Positions 1 to 8,700 of a stretch of 26,749 bases of DNA are shown piece after piece (positions within the stretch are counted from its first letter, which is position 1; the number at the start of each line of letters is the position of its first letter). Source of the DNA: an uncultured Clostridium sp. (GTDB taxonomy: Bacteria; Bacillota; Clostridia; Clostridiales; Clostridiaceae). Under the pieces are notes generated by a model. It did not search any database. It was not told the origin of the DNA and worked only from the letters and a program-made list of their open reading frames with translations. Both the position numbers and the translations under genes were made by a program. The stretch lies in the NCBI GenBank assembly GCA_934746785.1, contig CAKVFO010000030.1:1-26749 (forward strand), read 5' to 3'.

Positions 1-1
1 C

Positions 2-202
2 TCATGGACATTAAAAATTAAAAAGAATGAAATTAATATTACTTCAAGCTGGAATGTAAACATTAAAGAAGAAGGTAACTATTATGTAATCACTCCAGCA
101 AGCTGGAATTCATTTATAAAGCAAGGTGGAAATATTGAATTTGGAATTCAAGGTAATGGTGTGCTTAATAGTAACTTCAGCTATGAACTAACTTCTAAAT
201 AA
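2..202 (+). CDS. C-terminal fragment of a secreted protein with a CBM2-like carbohydrate-binding module
   Basis: An open frame enters from the left edge and runs 66 codons to a TAA at 200-202. The tail has the pattern of the C-terminal half of a family 2 carbohydrate-binding module: SWTL near the edge, SSWNVNI, then ASWNSFIKQGGNIEFGIQGN, with regularly spaced Trp-Asn pairs and a late G-x-(E)-F-G-x-x-G. In CBM2 proteins such tryptophans make the flat sugar-binding face. Nothing catalytic is visible, so the enzyme it belongs to cannot be named; a secreted glycoside hydrolase or chitinase is likely by analogy. The codons end in TCT AAA TAA TAA and are followed at once by a terminator. Frame and stop are certain; the module family is by pattern only. 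Confidence 0.7.
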   Translation, partial: SWTLKIKKNEINITSSWNVNIKEEGNYYVITPASWNSFIKQGGNIEFGIQGNGVLNSNFSYELTSK

Positions 203-211
203 TAAATTTAA

Positions 212-242
212 GGAGCTGTAAAAAAGACAGCTTCTTTTTTTC
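212..242 (+). terminator. Rho-independent terminator of the CBM-containing gene
   Basis: Stem 212-219 pairs with 227-234 (8 bp with one G-T pair, core AGCTGT/ACAGCT), loop 220-226, followed by a run of seven T from 235. It starts 10 bases after the stop codon of the upstream fragment. Confidence 0.85.
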
Positions 243-406
243 CTTACACTTCTCTATTATTAAATAATAAACTTTTTTAACTTTTTATGGTTTTAATTAA
301 CATTTTATAAAGTCTTTTACCTAAAAAACTATGAATTATTAACTTCTTATGTTAAAATATAAGAAATGTATTAACATAAATTTCATATAATTTGGAGGAC
401 AGTAGA

Positions 407-1384
407 ATGCAAAACAAAACAAGAGTTGGTATAGTAGGATACGGTAACCTAGGTAGAGGTGTTGTAAACTCTATAAAGCAAAATGAAGATATGGAATTAG
501 CAGCTGTATTTTCAAGAAGAGATAATTTAGTATTAGATGATGGTACAAAAGGAGTACATATTTCAAAACTTGAAGAATATAAAGGTAAAGTTGATGTTAT
601 GATTCTTTGTGGAGGATCTGCAACTGACCTTCCAAAGCAAACACCAGAAATAACTGCAATGTTCAATACTGTAGATAGTTTTGATACTCATGCAAATATT
701 CCTGAACACTTTGAAGCAGTTGATACTGCTGCTAAAAAGGCTGGAACTTTAAGTATAATCTCAGTAGGCTGGGATCCAGGACTATTCTCTTTAAATAGAT
801 TATATGCTAACGCTATATTACCAGAAGGAAAAGACTATACTTTCTGGGGTAAAGGTGTAAGCCAAGGCCACTCAGATGCTATTAGAAGAGTTGAAGGTGT
901 AAAGAACGGTAAACAATACACTATTCCTAAAGATGAAGCTTTAGAAAAAGTTAGAAGTGGAGCTAATCCTGAACTTACAACAAGAGAAAAACATCTTAGA
1001 GTATGTTATGTTGTAGCTGAAGAAGGAGCTGACAAAACTAAGATTGAAGAAGAAATCAAAACTATGCCAAATTACTTCTCTGATTATGATACAGAAGTTA
1101 ACTTCATAAGTGAAGATGAATTTAACAAAAATCACTCAGGAATTCCTCATGGTGGATTTGTAATAAGAACTGGTGTTACTGGAAATGGTAACAAACACAA
1201 GATTGAATACTCTTTAGATCTTGATAGTAATCCAGAATTCACAGCAAGCGTTTTAGTTGCTTACGCAAGAGCTATAAACAAAATGCATAAGGAAGGTAGA
1301 ACTGGTGCTTTAACAGTATTTGATGTTGCACCTGGATACCTTTCACCAAAATCAGCTGCTGAACTTAGAAAAGAATTACTATAA
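407..1384 (+). CDS. ddh: meso-diaminopimelate D-dehydrogenase
   Basis: NADPH-dependent enzyme that converts L-tetrahydrodipicolinate, ammonia and NADPH to meso-diaminopimelate in one step, supplying lysine and peptidoglycan cross-links. The 325-residue product has the family's usual length. It has an N-terminal Rossmann motif (GYGNLG, residues 11-16), then ILCGGSATD, a conserved DSFDTH segment, SVGWDPGLFS and GVSQGHSDAIRR, all typical of Ddh. The start is ATG at 407: GGAGG at 394-398 lies 8 bases upstream, and the in-frame TTG at 392 would overlap this site. It is monocistronic, with a terminator behind it and a convergent gene beyond. A TAAAAT box at 353-358 may be its -10, but no good -35 was found. 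I see no lysine riboswitch in the leader. Confidence 0.95.
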   Translation: MQNKTRVGIVGYGNLGRGVVNSIKQNEDMELAAVFSRRDNLVLDDGTKGVHISKLEEYKGKVDVMILCGGSATDLPKQTPEITAMFNTVDSFDTHANIPEHFEAVDTAAKKAGTLSIISVGWDPGLFSLNRLYANAILPEGKDYTFWGKGVSQGHSDAIRRVEGVKNGKQYTIPKDEALEKVRSGANPELTTREKHLRVCYVVAEEGADKTKIEEEIKTMPNYFSDYDTEVNFISEDEFNKNHSGIPHGGFVIRTGVTGNGNKHKIEYSLDLDSNPEFTASVLVAYARAINKMHKEGRTGALTVFDVAPGYLSPKSAAELRKELL

Positions 1385-1392
1385 TTATTAAT

Positions 1393-1428
1393 AAGTGCTG
1401 TATCAAAATAGCTTTTGATACAGCACTT
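1393..1428. terminator. Bidirectional terminator between ddh and the metallophosphoesterase
   Basis: Perfect 16-bp inverted repeat (1393-1408 with 1413-1428, loop TAGC) between the convergent stop codons at 1382-1384 and 1434-1436. The arms begin AAGTGCTG and end in AAAA/TTTT, so the hairpin can end transcription from both sides. The flanks are A/T-rich on both strands. Confidence 0.85.
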
Positions 1429-1433
1429 TATAT

Positions 1434-3566
1434 TTAATTTATTTTTTCAATAACTGTATTATTATCTTCAGGATAATTTGAATCATCTGACATGGATAAA
1501 ATTACATTATAAGCTAAATTAGCTATTTCCTCTTTCTTTCCATCCTTTAAGATAGAATAAATAATATCAGTAACTTTATCATTTACATCTATTTTTCCAA
1601 TCTTAATTATATCTTCTAAATTATCACCTAAAACTATAATTACAATTCCTCTCATAACTGTTGAAGTTAATCCTGAGCCTCTAGTAATTATATTATCTGT
1701 ATCAAATGTTAACGTAGATGCTTTTTCAATTATAACTTGTGAAATATCCTTTGAAACAGTATTTATTATCTTGTCTAAGTTTTTACCACTTTTAAAATCT
1801 TCTGCACATTGACTTACCCATGCTTCTGGCTTTTCTTCCCCTGCTAAATTTCTATAATAAACAGAATTATATAAATCTAAAGCACTTTTTTTAGTTGTAC
1901 CTTTACTATATACATTAGTATTTAAAGCATTTAATACAGCATGATCTATAACCGTATTTACATAATTTTTATCCCTTAGAATCTTTTTATCTATCTGTGC
2001 TAAAACTTTAGAAACTACCTCTTTTTTTATGGCATCACTTGTTATATATAATCTTCCTTGCTTATAAAAAGATTTTCCCATAATAACTATTCTATCTTTA
2101 GATAAATCATAGTATATTTTTACCTTGCCATCTAAATCTTTTGCCGTACTTTCACTTTTAGGTAAGCTTTTTGATAATGCATCTATAACATATTCTCCGA
2201 CTTCCTTATTTAACTTTTTTGTTAGATATTTTTCCATTCCACCTTCTGTATTAATTTCATCTAAAACCTTCCAAGCAAATCTCTTAGCATTTTCAGTAAA
2301 AAAAGCACTTCCAATAGAATTCTTATAACTATAACTCTTTAAATCATTTATTTTTTTACCAGTAGATATATCTTTATAATTTATTTTATCAATTAATTTA
2401 GTATTAATTTTAACAGTTTCTTTCACTTTATCATTATTATTTTCCTTTGAAAATTCCACTACTCTTGTTGGACATGGATATGTTACTGCCGAACCTGTCT
2501 CAATATCATATAAAGTATTATTCTTATCTGTCACTAATTTACTAATATCATTGGCATGCATGTGTCCCGTAAATGCATAACCTATTCCTGCATCTGCAAA
2601 TTCCTTATTATAAATATCAAATTTATCAATGAGATATGGTTTTAATATTTCAGCTTGGGTATCAAAATGAGGTACAATACCATGATGCTGTAATAGTATT
2701 ACTGTATCTCCTTTTTCTTTTGCTTTCTTAGCATTATCTATTATCCAGTTTTTCAATTCTTCAGATATTGCTCCTGATGTTTCATGCTCATTTTCCCCTT
2801 TTGATGTAATATCACTACTATACTTACAACTATCTACAGCTATAATTGTATATCCCTTTTTAGGAGAAACTACATAAGAAAGGCTACCTGCTTGTCCTGT
2901 TTTAGATTTAAAGGTTTCAATTGCTTCCTCAGTAGTAAATTCCTTATAAATCCTTCTAAAATCTTCTGCAGTTGTTTTTGCTGTATTAACTGCTTTTCCA
3001 GTTGAAAAATCTTTAGCATTTGAATTATTAATATCATGATTTCCATTAATCAAATAAATTTTAATATCTGTTCCTAAAGACTTTAATTCATCTTTAAGTT
3101 TCTTAAGTCTACTTGCTACCTCTTTATGGCCTTGAAGCTCTCCATCCTTTGTAATATCACCTGATATTAAAAGAACATCTGGCTTTTCTTCTTTAACTTT
3201 CTCTAATGCTCTATCTAAAATAGCCGAGCTTTCATCTAAAAGCTTCCTATCTCTTGACTTATCTGCATTATAATCATTACAATCCTTTATCATACTTGGA
3301 GAAAAATAATGTATATCTGATAATAAACTTACCTTTAAATTTGTGCTTTCAATAAAAGGGCCTTCTTCTGTAATACCTTTAATTTCATCTATATTATCTC
3401 TAATTACTGTTTTATTCTCTTCTGATTCCTTACTTTCTTTTGCCTCCACATTAACAGTATTCTTATCTTCTGCTGCTTTAGCCTTTATAGTTGAAAAATA
3501 ATTTACATACTCACAACTAATTGCTACTAAAATCAATAAACTTATGATTTTATTTCTTTTTTTCAT
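1434..3566 (-). CDS. Secreted calcineurin-like metallophosphoesterase
   Basis: A 710-residue exported phosphoesterase. The N-terminus is a signal sequence (KKR then a hydrophobic stretch, cleavage probably near AKA-AED, residue 31); a weak lipobox around Cys18 is an alternative. The metallophosphatase motifs are all present and in order: DIH at 84-86, GD at 136-137, GNHD at 175-178, QHH at 293-295 and GHMH at 334-337. Together these ligate two metal ions. The remaining C-terminal half (about 400-710) is unassigned and helical by composition. The substrate cannot be read from sequence; nucleotides or phosphodiesters outside the cell are possible. The start is ATG, with GGAGGG five bases upstream. 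The gene stands alone: its 5' side is a 210-base gap and its 3' end meets ddh at a shared terminator. Confidence 0.88.
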   Translation of the reverse strand: MKKRNKIISLLILVAISCEYVNYFSTIKAKAAEDKNTVNVEAKESKESEENKTVIRDNIDEIKGITEEGPFIESTNLKVSLLSDIHYFSPSMIKDCNDYNADKSRDRKLLDESSAILDRALEKVKEEKPDVLLISGDITKDGELQGHKEVASRLKKLKDELKSLGTDIKIYLINGNHDINNSNAKDFSTGKAVNTAKTTAEDFRRIYKEFTTEEAIETFKSKTGQAGSLSYVVSPKKGYTIIAVDSCKYSSDITSKGENEHETSGAISEELKNWIIDNAKKAKEKGDTVILLQHHGIVPHFDTQAEILKPYLIDKFDIYNKEFADAGIGYAFTGHMHANDISKLVTDKNNTLYDIETGSAVTYPCPTRVVEFSKENNNDKVKETVKINTKLIDKINYKDISTGKKINDLKSYSYKNSIGSAFFTENAKRFAWKVLDEINTEGGMEKYLTKKLNKEVGEYVIDALSKSLPKSESTAKDLDGKVKIYYDLSKDRIVIMGKSFYKQGRLYITSDAIKKEVVSKVLAQIDKKILRDKNYVNTVIDHAVLNALNTNVYSKGTTKKSALDLYNSVYYRNLAGEEKPEAWVSQCAEDFKSGKNLDKIINTVSKDISQVIIEKASTLTFDTDNIITRGSGLTSTVMRGIVIIVLGDNLEDIIKIGKIDVNDKVTDIIYSILKDGKKEEIANLAYNVILSMSDDSNYPEDNNTVIEKIN

Positions 3567-3736
3567 AGCTTCCCTCCAAAATTTGTTATATTATACATAA
3601 TAAATTATATCATCTTGTAAAATTTCTTAAGAGGAATATCGAAAAAGGTTTCATTTTTCTCGTTTGTGTACAAAAGAAAGCCATTAATAATCAGCACTCC
3701 CTCTCAAAAAAAAGTTTTTAATTCCTATGCGTTAAA

Positions 3737-3773
3737 AAACGTGATGTAAAAAAAGATTATTTACATCACGTTT
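3737..3773 (-). terminator. Terminator of the 320-residue protein gene
   Basis: A 14-bp perfect inverted repeat (3737-3750 with 3760-3773) lies just past the stop codon of the minus-strand gene ending at 3777. On the minus strand the distal arm runs into GTTTTTTAACG, giving a T-run at the right place. The rest of the gap 3567-3736 holds only A/T-rich sequence, including a possible extended -10 (TGATATAAT on the minus strand near 3605-3615) for the phosphoesterase. Confidence 0.8.
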
Positions 3774-3776
3774 AAA

Positions 3777-4739
3777 TCACTTTTCTAAACAAAACTTATC
3801 CAATATAGCTTTAACTGCTTTAGCTAGATTTTTGCATCCTGTTTCCTTGCATATCTTATTCATCTTAACTTTATCATATTCCAAATTTATATATACTTTA
3901 TCACTTGTAAAATGATCCTTTTGATTTTCAATAAGAGTCTTTATATCTTCTAAACAAATCTCAATTACATTTTGTATAAAAAATTCATCACTTAAATTAA
4001 TATTTTCTTTATTTATTAATATATAAATGCACATTTTTCTAAAAGTGTACCCCTTCCGTCTAAAAGGATATCTATTCCAATTAATAACTTTTTGACTAAC
4101 CTTTTCTTCAAGTTTTATACCATTAACTATTATTTCTAAAGACTTGCAATTTTTATTCATTTTATAAATTTGTATTTTAACATCATCACTTAAGATATTC
4201 TCTTCTAATAGCTCTCCATCTTCTTCATTGCTTTCTAAAAGCTCATTAAATACTCTAATCTTTAAAAAAGTTAAGGCATTGTTATATTTATTATTAATAT
4301 ATTTCTTAAATATTTCCCTATTTTTTTCTATTAACAAAGAATTTATTGATTCTTTAAAATTCTTCTTATATATTACAAAACCAACATTATCAGTTTTATC
4401 CTCTACAGGTATAGTAGAAATTAATTTCTCGTTATATACACTATCTTTATAAGTTGAAAAGTCTAATATCTTTATGGTTTTTATTTTATCTTTAACAGTA
4501 ACATAATAAACTTCATGACATAAATATAATAATGATTTTAACACAGGGGAAGAAAACTCTTCCTCTTCATTAACTTCTCCATAAATGCGTAAAGAAAAGA
4601 AGCTATTAAAAATATTTATATCTACAGCTCTTTTACCTTGATTTTTAATAAAAAAATCTATAACTGTACATATACTTTCATTTAATAATGAATTATTCTT
4701 AATAACTTCTTCTTTATATCTATCTGCTTTTTCACTCAT
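3777..4739 (-). CDS. Uncharacterised 320-residue cytoplasmic protein
   Basis: I do not recognise this protein. It has no signal peptide or membrane segment, is rich in Lys, Glu, Asn and Ile, and has a Cys-rich C-terminal 35 residues (KICKETGCKNLAKAVKAIL) that look like an amphipathic helical tail. The middle contains an acidic loop (ESNEEDGELLEENI) and an aromatic-basic stretch (NRYPFRRKGYTFRK). The start is ATG at 4739, with AAAGG eight bases upstream. That AAAGG lies inside the right-hand arm (on the mRNA) of a 12-bp inverted repeat, which suggests translational or operator control. The gene follows the cohesin-like gene in the same direction, 76 bases downstream of its stop, so it could be read through from the peptidase operon or have its own promoter. 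It has its own terminator. Confidence 0.7.
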   Translation of the reverse strand: MSEKADRYKEEVIKNNSLLNESICTVIDFFIKNQGKRAVDINIFNSFFSLRIYGEVNEEEEFSSPVLKSLLYLCHEVYYVTVKDKIKTIKILDFSTYKDSVYNEKLISTIPVEDKTDNVGFVIYKKNFKESINSLLIEKNREIFKKYINNKYNNALTFLKIRVFNELLESNEEDGELLEENILSDDVKIQIYKMNKNCKSLEIIVNGIKLEEKVSQKVINWNRYPFRRKGYTFRKMCIYILINKENINLSDEFFIQNVIEICLEDIKTLIENQKDHFTSDKVYINLEYDKVKMNKICKETGCKNLAKAVKAILDKFCLEK

Positions 4740-4743
4740 ACAT

Positions 4744-4790
4744 TCAACCTTTAATTTATATTAATACATTCTTATTATATTAAAGGTTGA
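4744..4790 (-). promoter_or_regulatory. 12-bp inverted repeat covering the ribosome binding site of the 320-residue protein
   Basis: TCAACCTTTAAT (4744-4755) and ATTAAAGGTTGA (4779-4790) are perfect inverted copies 23 bases apart. On the minus-strand mRNA the arm nearest the gene contains the AAAGG Shine-Dalgarno sequence and ends three bases before the ATG. Pairing of the two arms would hide the ribosome binding site. A TATAAT on the minus strand (4774-4779) overlaps the other arm, so the repeat might instead be an operator around a promoter. It is a poor terminator for the upstream operon because no T-run follows. Confidence 0.6.
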
Positions 4791-4815
4791 AGTAATTATT
4801 ACTAAAAGAAAAATA

Positions 4816-5706
4816 CTAATGCTTTGGCATATAAGAATCTTTTCTAAATACATAAAGTGCTGCAGCACTTACGCCTAATCCTACTGCTAAGCCGCCAACT
4901 TTTAAATAATCACCTGTTTTTAAATATGTTGACTTCTTCTTTTCAGTTTTATTATTTGTTTCTGTACCCTCTGATGGCTTTGTATTATTTACATCGTCGC
5001 CAGTTGAAGTATTCCCTGAACCTGTTTCACCCTTTGAATCATCATTTTCTCCTGAATTATCATCATCTGCTGGTTCATTTCCCCCTGGTTTATCAGTTTC
5101 ACCCGGTTTTTCCGTTCCATCTGGCTTATCTGTTCCATCTGGCTTATCTGTTCCATCTGGCTTATCTGTTCCGTCTGGTTTATTATTTCCATCTGGTGTT
5201 GGAGATGGTGCAGGTTTATTATTATCTACACCCTTTCCTTCAGTATAAAACTCTGAATCACCATTATATTCTACAGCAGATGCTGTAACACTTTTATTAT
5301 TTAAAGTTACAAGTTTCATATCACTTGGAGTTATAGTAAATTTATCACCATCATTCCCACTTACAACTAATGTCCCAATATTAAGGATTCCATTATCATC
5401 TATTAAATTAACTTTACTAGTAACATAAATAGTTATTAAACCATTGTTATCTTTAAAATTTGCTTTACCATTAGCCTCTATCTTTTCATTCCACTTAATT
5501 GAATCTACTTTAGCTCCATCAACTTTAAAGGAAACTTGAAAAGACTTTACTATAGAATTTGTGTCTTCTACTTTTAAATTAATATTATTTTTACTTTCTT
5601 CAACTACTGCTAAGGAAGGTGTTATATCATATGCATAAACCTTAAGCGGGTTTAATAATGCGCTTCCTATTACTGCTGCAGCTAAAATATTTTTAACCTT
5701 CTTCAT
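4816..5706 (-). CDS. Surface-anchored cohesin-like protein
   Basis: A 296-residue exported protein in four parts: signal peptide 1-25 (cut after VYA); a beta-rich domain at about 27-155 that resembles a cohesin (Val/Ile-alternating strands, FQVSFKVDGAKVDSIKW, GILNIGTLVVSG); a Pro/Gly/Asp/Thr linker at about 163-260 with four to five KPDGTD-type repeats; and a C-terminal anchor, LKTGD (262-266) followed by a hydrophobic helix 268-287 and the basic RK. Cohesins bind dockerins, and the gene just upstream encodes a dockerin-bearing peptidase. The ATG shares one base with that gene's stop (TAATG), and GGAGG lies seven bases upstream inside that gene, so the two are translationally coupled. The sorting signal lacks the proline of LPxTG, so attachment may be by the helix alone. 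The cohesin call is from pattern and context. Confidence 0.72.
   Translation of the reverse strand: MKKVKNILAAAVIGSALLNPLKVYAYDITPSLAVVEESKNNINLKVEDTNSIVKSFQVSFKVDGAKVDSIKWNEKIEANGKANFKDNNGLITIYVTSKVNLIDDNGILNIGTLVVSGNDGDKFTITPSDMKLVTLNNKSVTASAVEYNGDSEFYTEGKGVDNNKPAPSPTPDGNNKPDGTDKPDGTDKPDGTDKPDGTEKPGETDKPGGNEPADDDNSGENDDSKGETGSGNTSTGDDVNNTKPSEGTETNNKTEKKKSTYLKTGDYLKVGGLAVGLGVSAAALYVFRKDSYMPKH
5111..5182 (-). repeat. 18-nt tandem repeat encoding the KPDGTD linker
   Basis: Four near-identical 18-base units (5111-5128, 5129-5146, 5147-5164, 5165-5182), with a more diverged unit following to about 5200. The second and third units are identical. The period is a multiple of three, so copy-number change would lengthen or shorten the linker without breaking the reading frame. 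Confidence 0.85.
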
Positions 5707-8700
5707 TATTTGGCCTCCTCACTTTCCTCTGTTAATTTAATTGTTGGCAGAATCTCCTTCACATCAACATATAAAGAATCACTTACAAGTCTTTGTCCTT
5801 CATTAGTTTCAGGATTATTTACTCTATAAAGATCAACTTTAACTTTAGAAGTTAAAAGATGCTTGTTTTCAGGTGCTATCCAATAAATAAATCTTCCATC
5901 ATTTATTTCACCTAAATGTCCTTCTTCTGGTATCTCTGCTAAAATAACTTGGTCCCCGCCAACTACATTACCATTTTCATCCTTTAGTAAAGTTACATTA
6001 TAAACAGGATTTCCTCTATAAACACCTGTTACAATTATAGAACCTCTTGGTATAACATCACCATTTATCTTATCGTAAACATAATCTTCACCTAAAATAC
6101 CTATACTTTCTTCAGTTATATCAACATTATCTCCAGGAGGCATTATTAAATCTAACTGAGAAACATCTATTGAATTAGAATTCTTAGCTACTAACTTAAC
6201 ATAAGATGCATTATATGTGTAAAGAAGATTTCCTGCCTTTGAATCTTCTTCTGTGAAGTAAATAATTTCACCTTCATTCATATTTTCACCACTGTTAACT
6301 AAAGTCCAATTTTCTTTATCATTACTTACATAAACTTCATAAGCACCTAAAGGATTATCACCTGTATTTCTATACTTAATACCAGATAAAGCTAAGTTTT
6401 CACCTGTACCTACAATTATATAAGCATCTTCATTATTGTTTGTGCTTCCAGAGTAAGTTGTATTTTCATCATTATCTATTATCTTATTAAGATTTGGATT
6501 GTTTTCACCTTCACATGCATTATGATTATGTCCATCACTTGTATTAGTTTCAACTGTCCAAGATGATTTATTACTAATAGTACCATCATGAGATACCTTA
6601 ACTTCACCTAATGATAACTTTTCAGTTGCATTTAAATTATTATCATAAGCAACAACTTCATAAGTTAATGCTCTATTATTTAAGGCACCCAAATAATCTG
6701 TAAATGTATTGTCAGTTGTAAATCCAACTACCTTTCCATTTCTATAGATTTCATATCCTAAAATATCACTATCATCATTTATTCCAAGGTTTAACGTTAC
6801 TTCTTTAGTTGAAGCAATTTCACCCTTTGTAACATTGTTATAAGATGCTGTTACCTTAGTGCTTTCAGCTATAGATCCAACATTATTTAGAACCTTTCTT
6901 CTAGCTTCATCATTTAAATATTGAATCTTTCTCTCTTCTTTATCATAGCCTTTACTTTGAAGATAATTCTTTGTAGCTTCATCTGGAACTATTCCCCATG
7001 CAGTAAAAAAGTCTGTTAAATCTTTTCCTGCTGCATCAGATGCAAATCTTACTAATAATTGATTCTTATCTACAGAATTTTCTTCTGCAGTAGCTTGTCT
7101 ATATCTCTTAGATAAACGTGCATAGAAAGTATTCTTGTTTTGTAACATTTTAGCTGTATAATCATTGTCATAAGCTAAGTGAAGCTGCCAGAACATACCT
7201 AATCCCATTCCTAAATCAGAAGTCATACCTACAGTACCTGAAGTAACCTTCTCATACATCTTTTCATAAGTATCACCATTTTCTAATCTTGACTTAGTTT
7301 TATCATCAAAAGTTTGAGCTAAATTAGCAATTATATTGTTAGTTACTTCTCCATAAGTCATCTTTGTTATTTCAGTAACATGTCCAATTTCATGAGCTAT
7401 ACCCCATCCAAATAATTCACCACTTGCTTCTTTAACTGTTCCATCTTCATTTACTTCAAATGGGTGCCCCTTCATTAAAGGTGCTGATGAATCATATTCT
7501 ATACCAACATGGTGATTTGAAGCATACATAAAGGCACCAATAAACATTCTTTGGTATTTAATATTTATTCTGCTTGTTGGCTGTTCATCTTCCTCTAATC
7601 CTCTTTCTGAGAACTTAATATCCATTAACTGTTCAAAGGCTAAAAGTGAATTATAAACTCTATCTGCCTTTTCATCTATTGAAGTTAAATTATCATTAAT
7701 TCCACTTAAAACTGCTGTAGCTGGAAGAGTTAATGTTATATTTTGGCTTTCTATATCTGTAGTATTTAATACACTTGTCTTTTCATCATATCTATAATTA
7801 TTGTTACTTCTGCTTTCTAAAAACTTAGGATAATTATCTTTAATACCATCTACATAATCTTGTAAGTCAAGGATATATTCCTTTATAGCTTCTTTTGCTT
7901 TTGCTTCATCATTTTCTATTAAACCATGTACATTTAAGTGAGGTATTTTATATCCTCCACTTACTCTTATCTTAATATCTTTGTCACTTGCTGAATTTCC
8001 TGTATATCTAATATAAACATTTCCACCCTTTTCAACATCCATATTAGTTATTTCAGGTACTCTAATAACATTTTTACCCTTATTAAGTCTTTGAGTTTTT
8101 ATAAAGGCACTACTTTCTCCATAATGTTGAGTAAATGCAATTTCAGGCATAGAATTTCCTTCTGTTCCAACATAAACTACTATTTCTTCTCCAGCCTTTG
8201 CTGTAATTCCAAGTGCTTGATAATCATTAGTAATTCCAATAGTATTTTTACCTTTATTAATTTCTTGGTTAACAGTAAATATATCTTCTGAAATATTCTT
8301 ATCATTTAAAATATCTTCAGCTAACTGTAATTCATTTAATATACTTGTTCTTTCAGGGTGTTGTTCTCCTGAGATAGGATCTATTGCATTTGCTCTTTCT
8401 CTTAATTTATCTATTTTAGCTTGATCCACATCTTTCTTTAGAGCTATTAATAAATCATCAGTAAATAAATCTCTTGTATCATTTTCTAAAGAATCATAGT
8501 TATAGAACTTTAATTCTGAAATAGTTACAACATTTCCACCATAAACTGATGTGTTTACTTGGAACTTATTTGAAGTAACAGGTCTATTTAATTTAATAAC
8601 AGCATAATTTCCATTATTATTTCTATGTATTACTTTAGCCTCTTCATAAGTCCATGAATCAGTTTCTTCATTATATACTCCTACATTAGCAAAGTAAGGA

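Noticed and set aside
203..406. Possible lysine riboswitch or other leader RNA before ddh
   Set aside because: The 204-base gap is A/T-rich, holds one terminator of the upstream gene and shows no conserved riboswitch core or second terminator.
352..666. Minus-strand frame of 104 codons overlapping ddh
   Set aside because: It lies antisense to a clear Ddh, has no ribosome binding site and no recognisable domain.
4989..5192. Open frame in a second minus-strand frame giving repeated 'ISQMEQ'
   Set aside because: It is a shadow of the same repeat in a shifted frame within a well-supported gene.
5111..5200. Tandem repeats as a possible CRISPR array
   Set aside because: The units are 18 bases and directly adjacent, without spacers, and they encode a protein linker.
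4857..5288. Open frame of 143 codons on the plus strand opposite the cohesin-like gene
   Set aside because: It is the mirror of the repeated linker; its Leu/Phe/His repeat follows the 18-base units, and it has no ribosome binding site.
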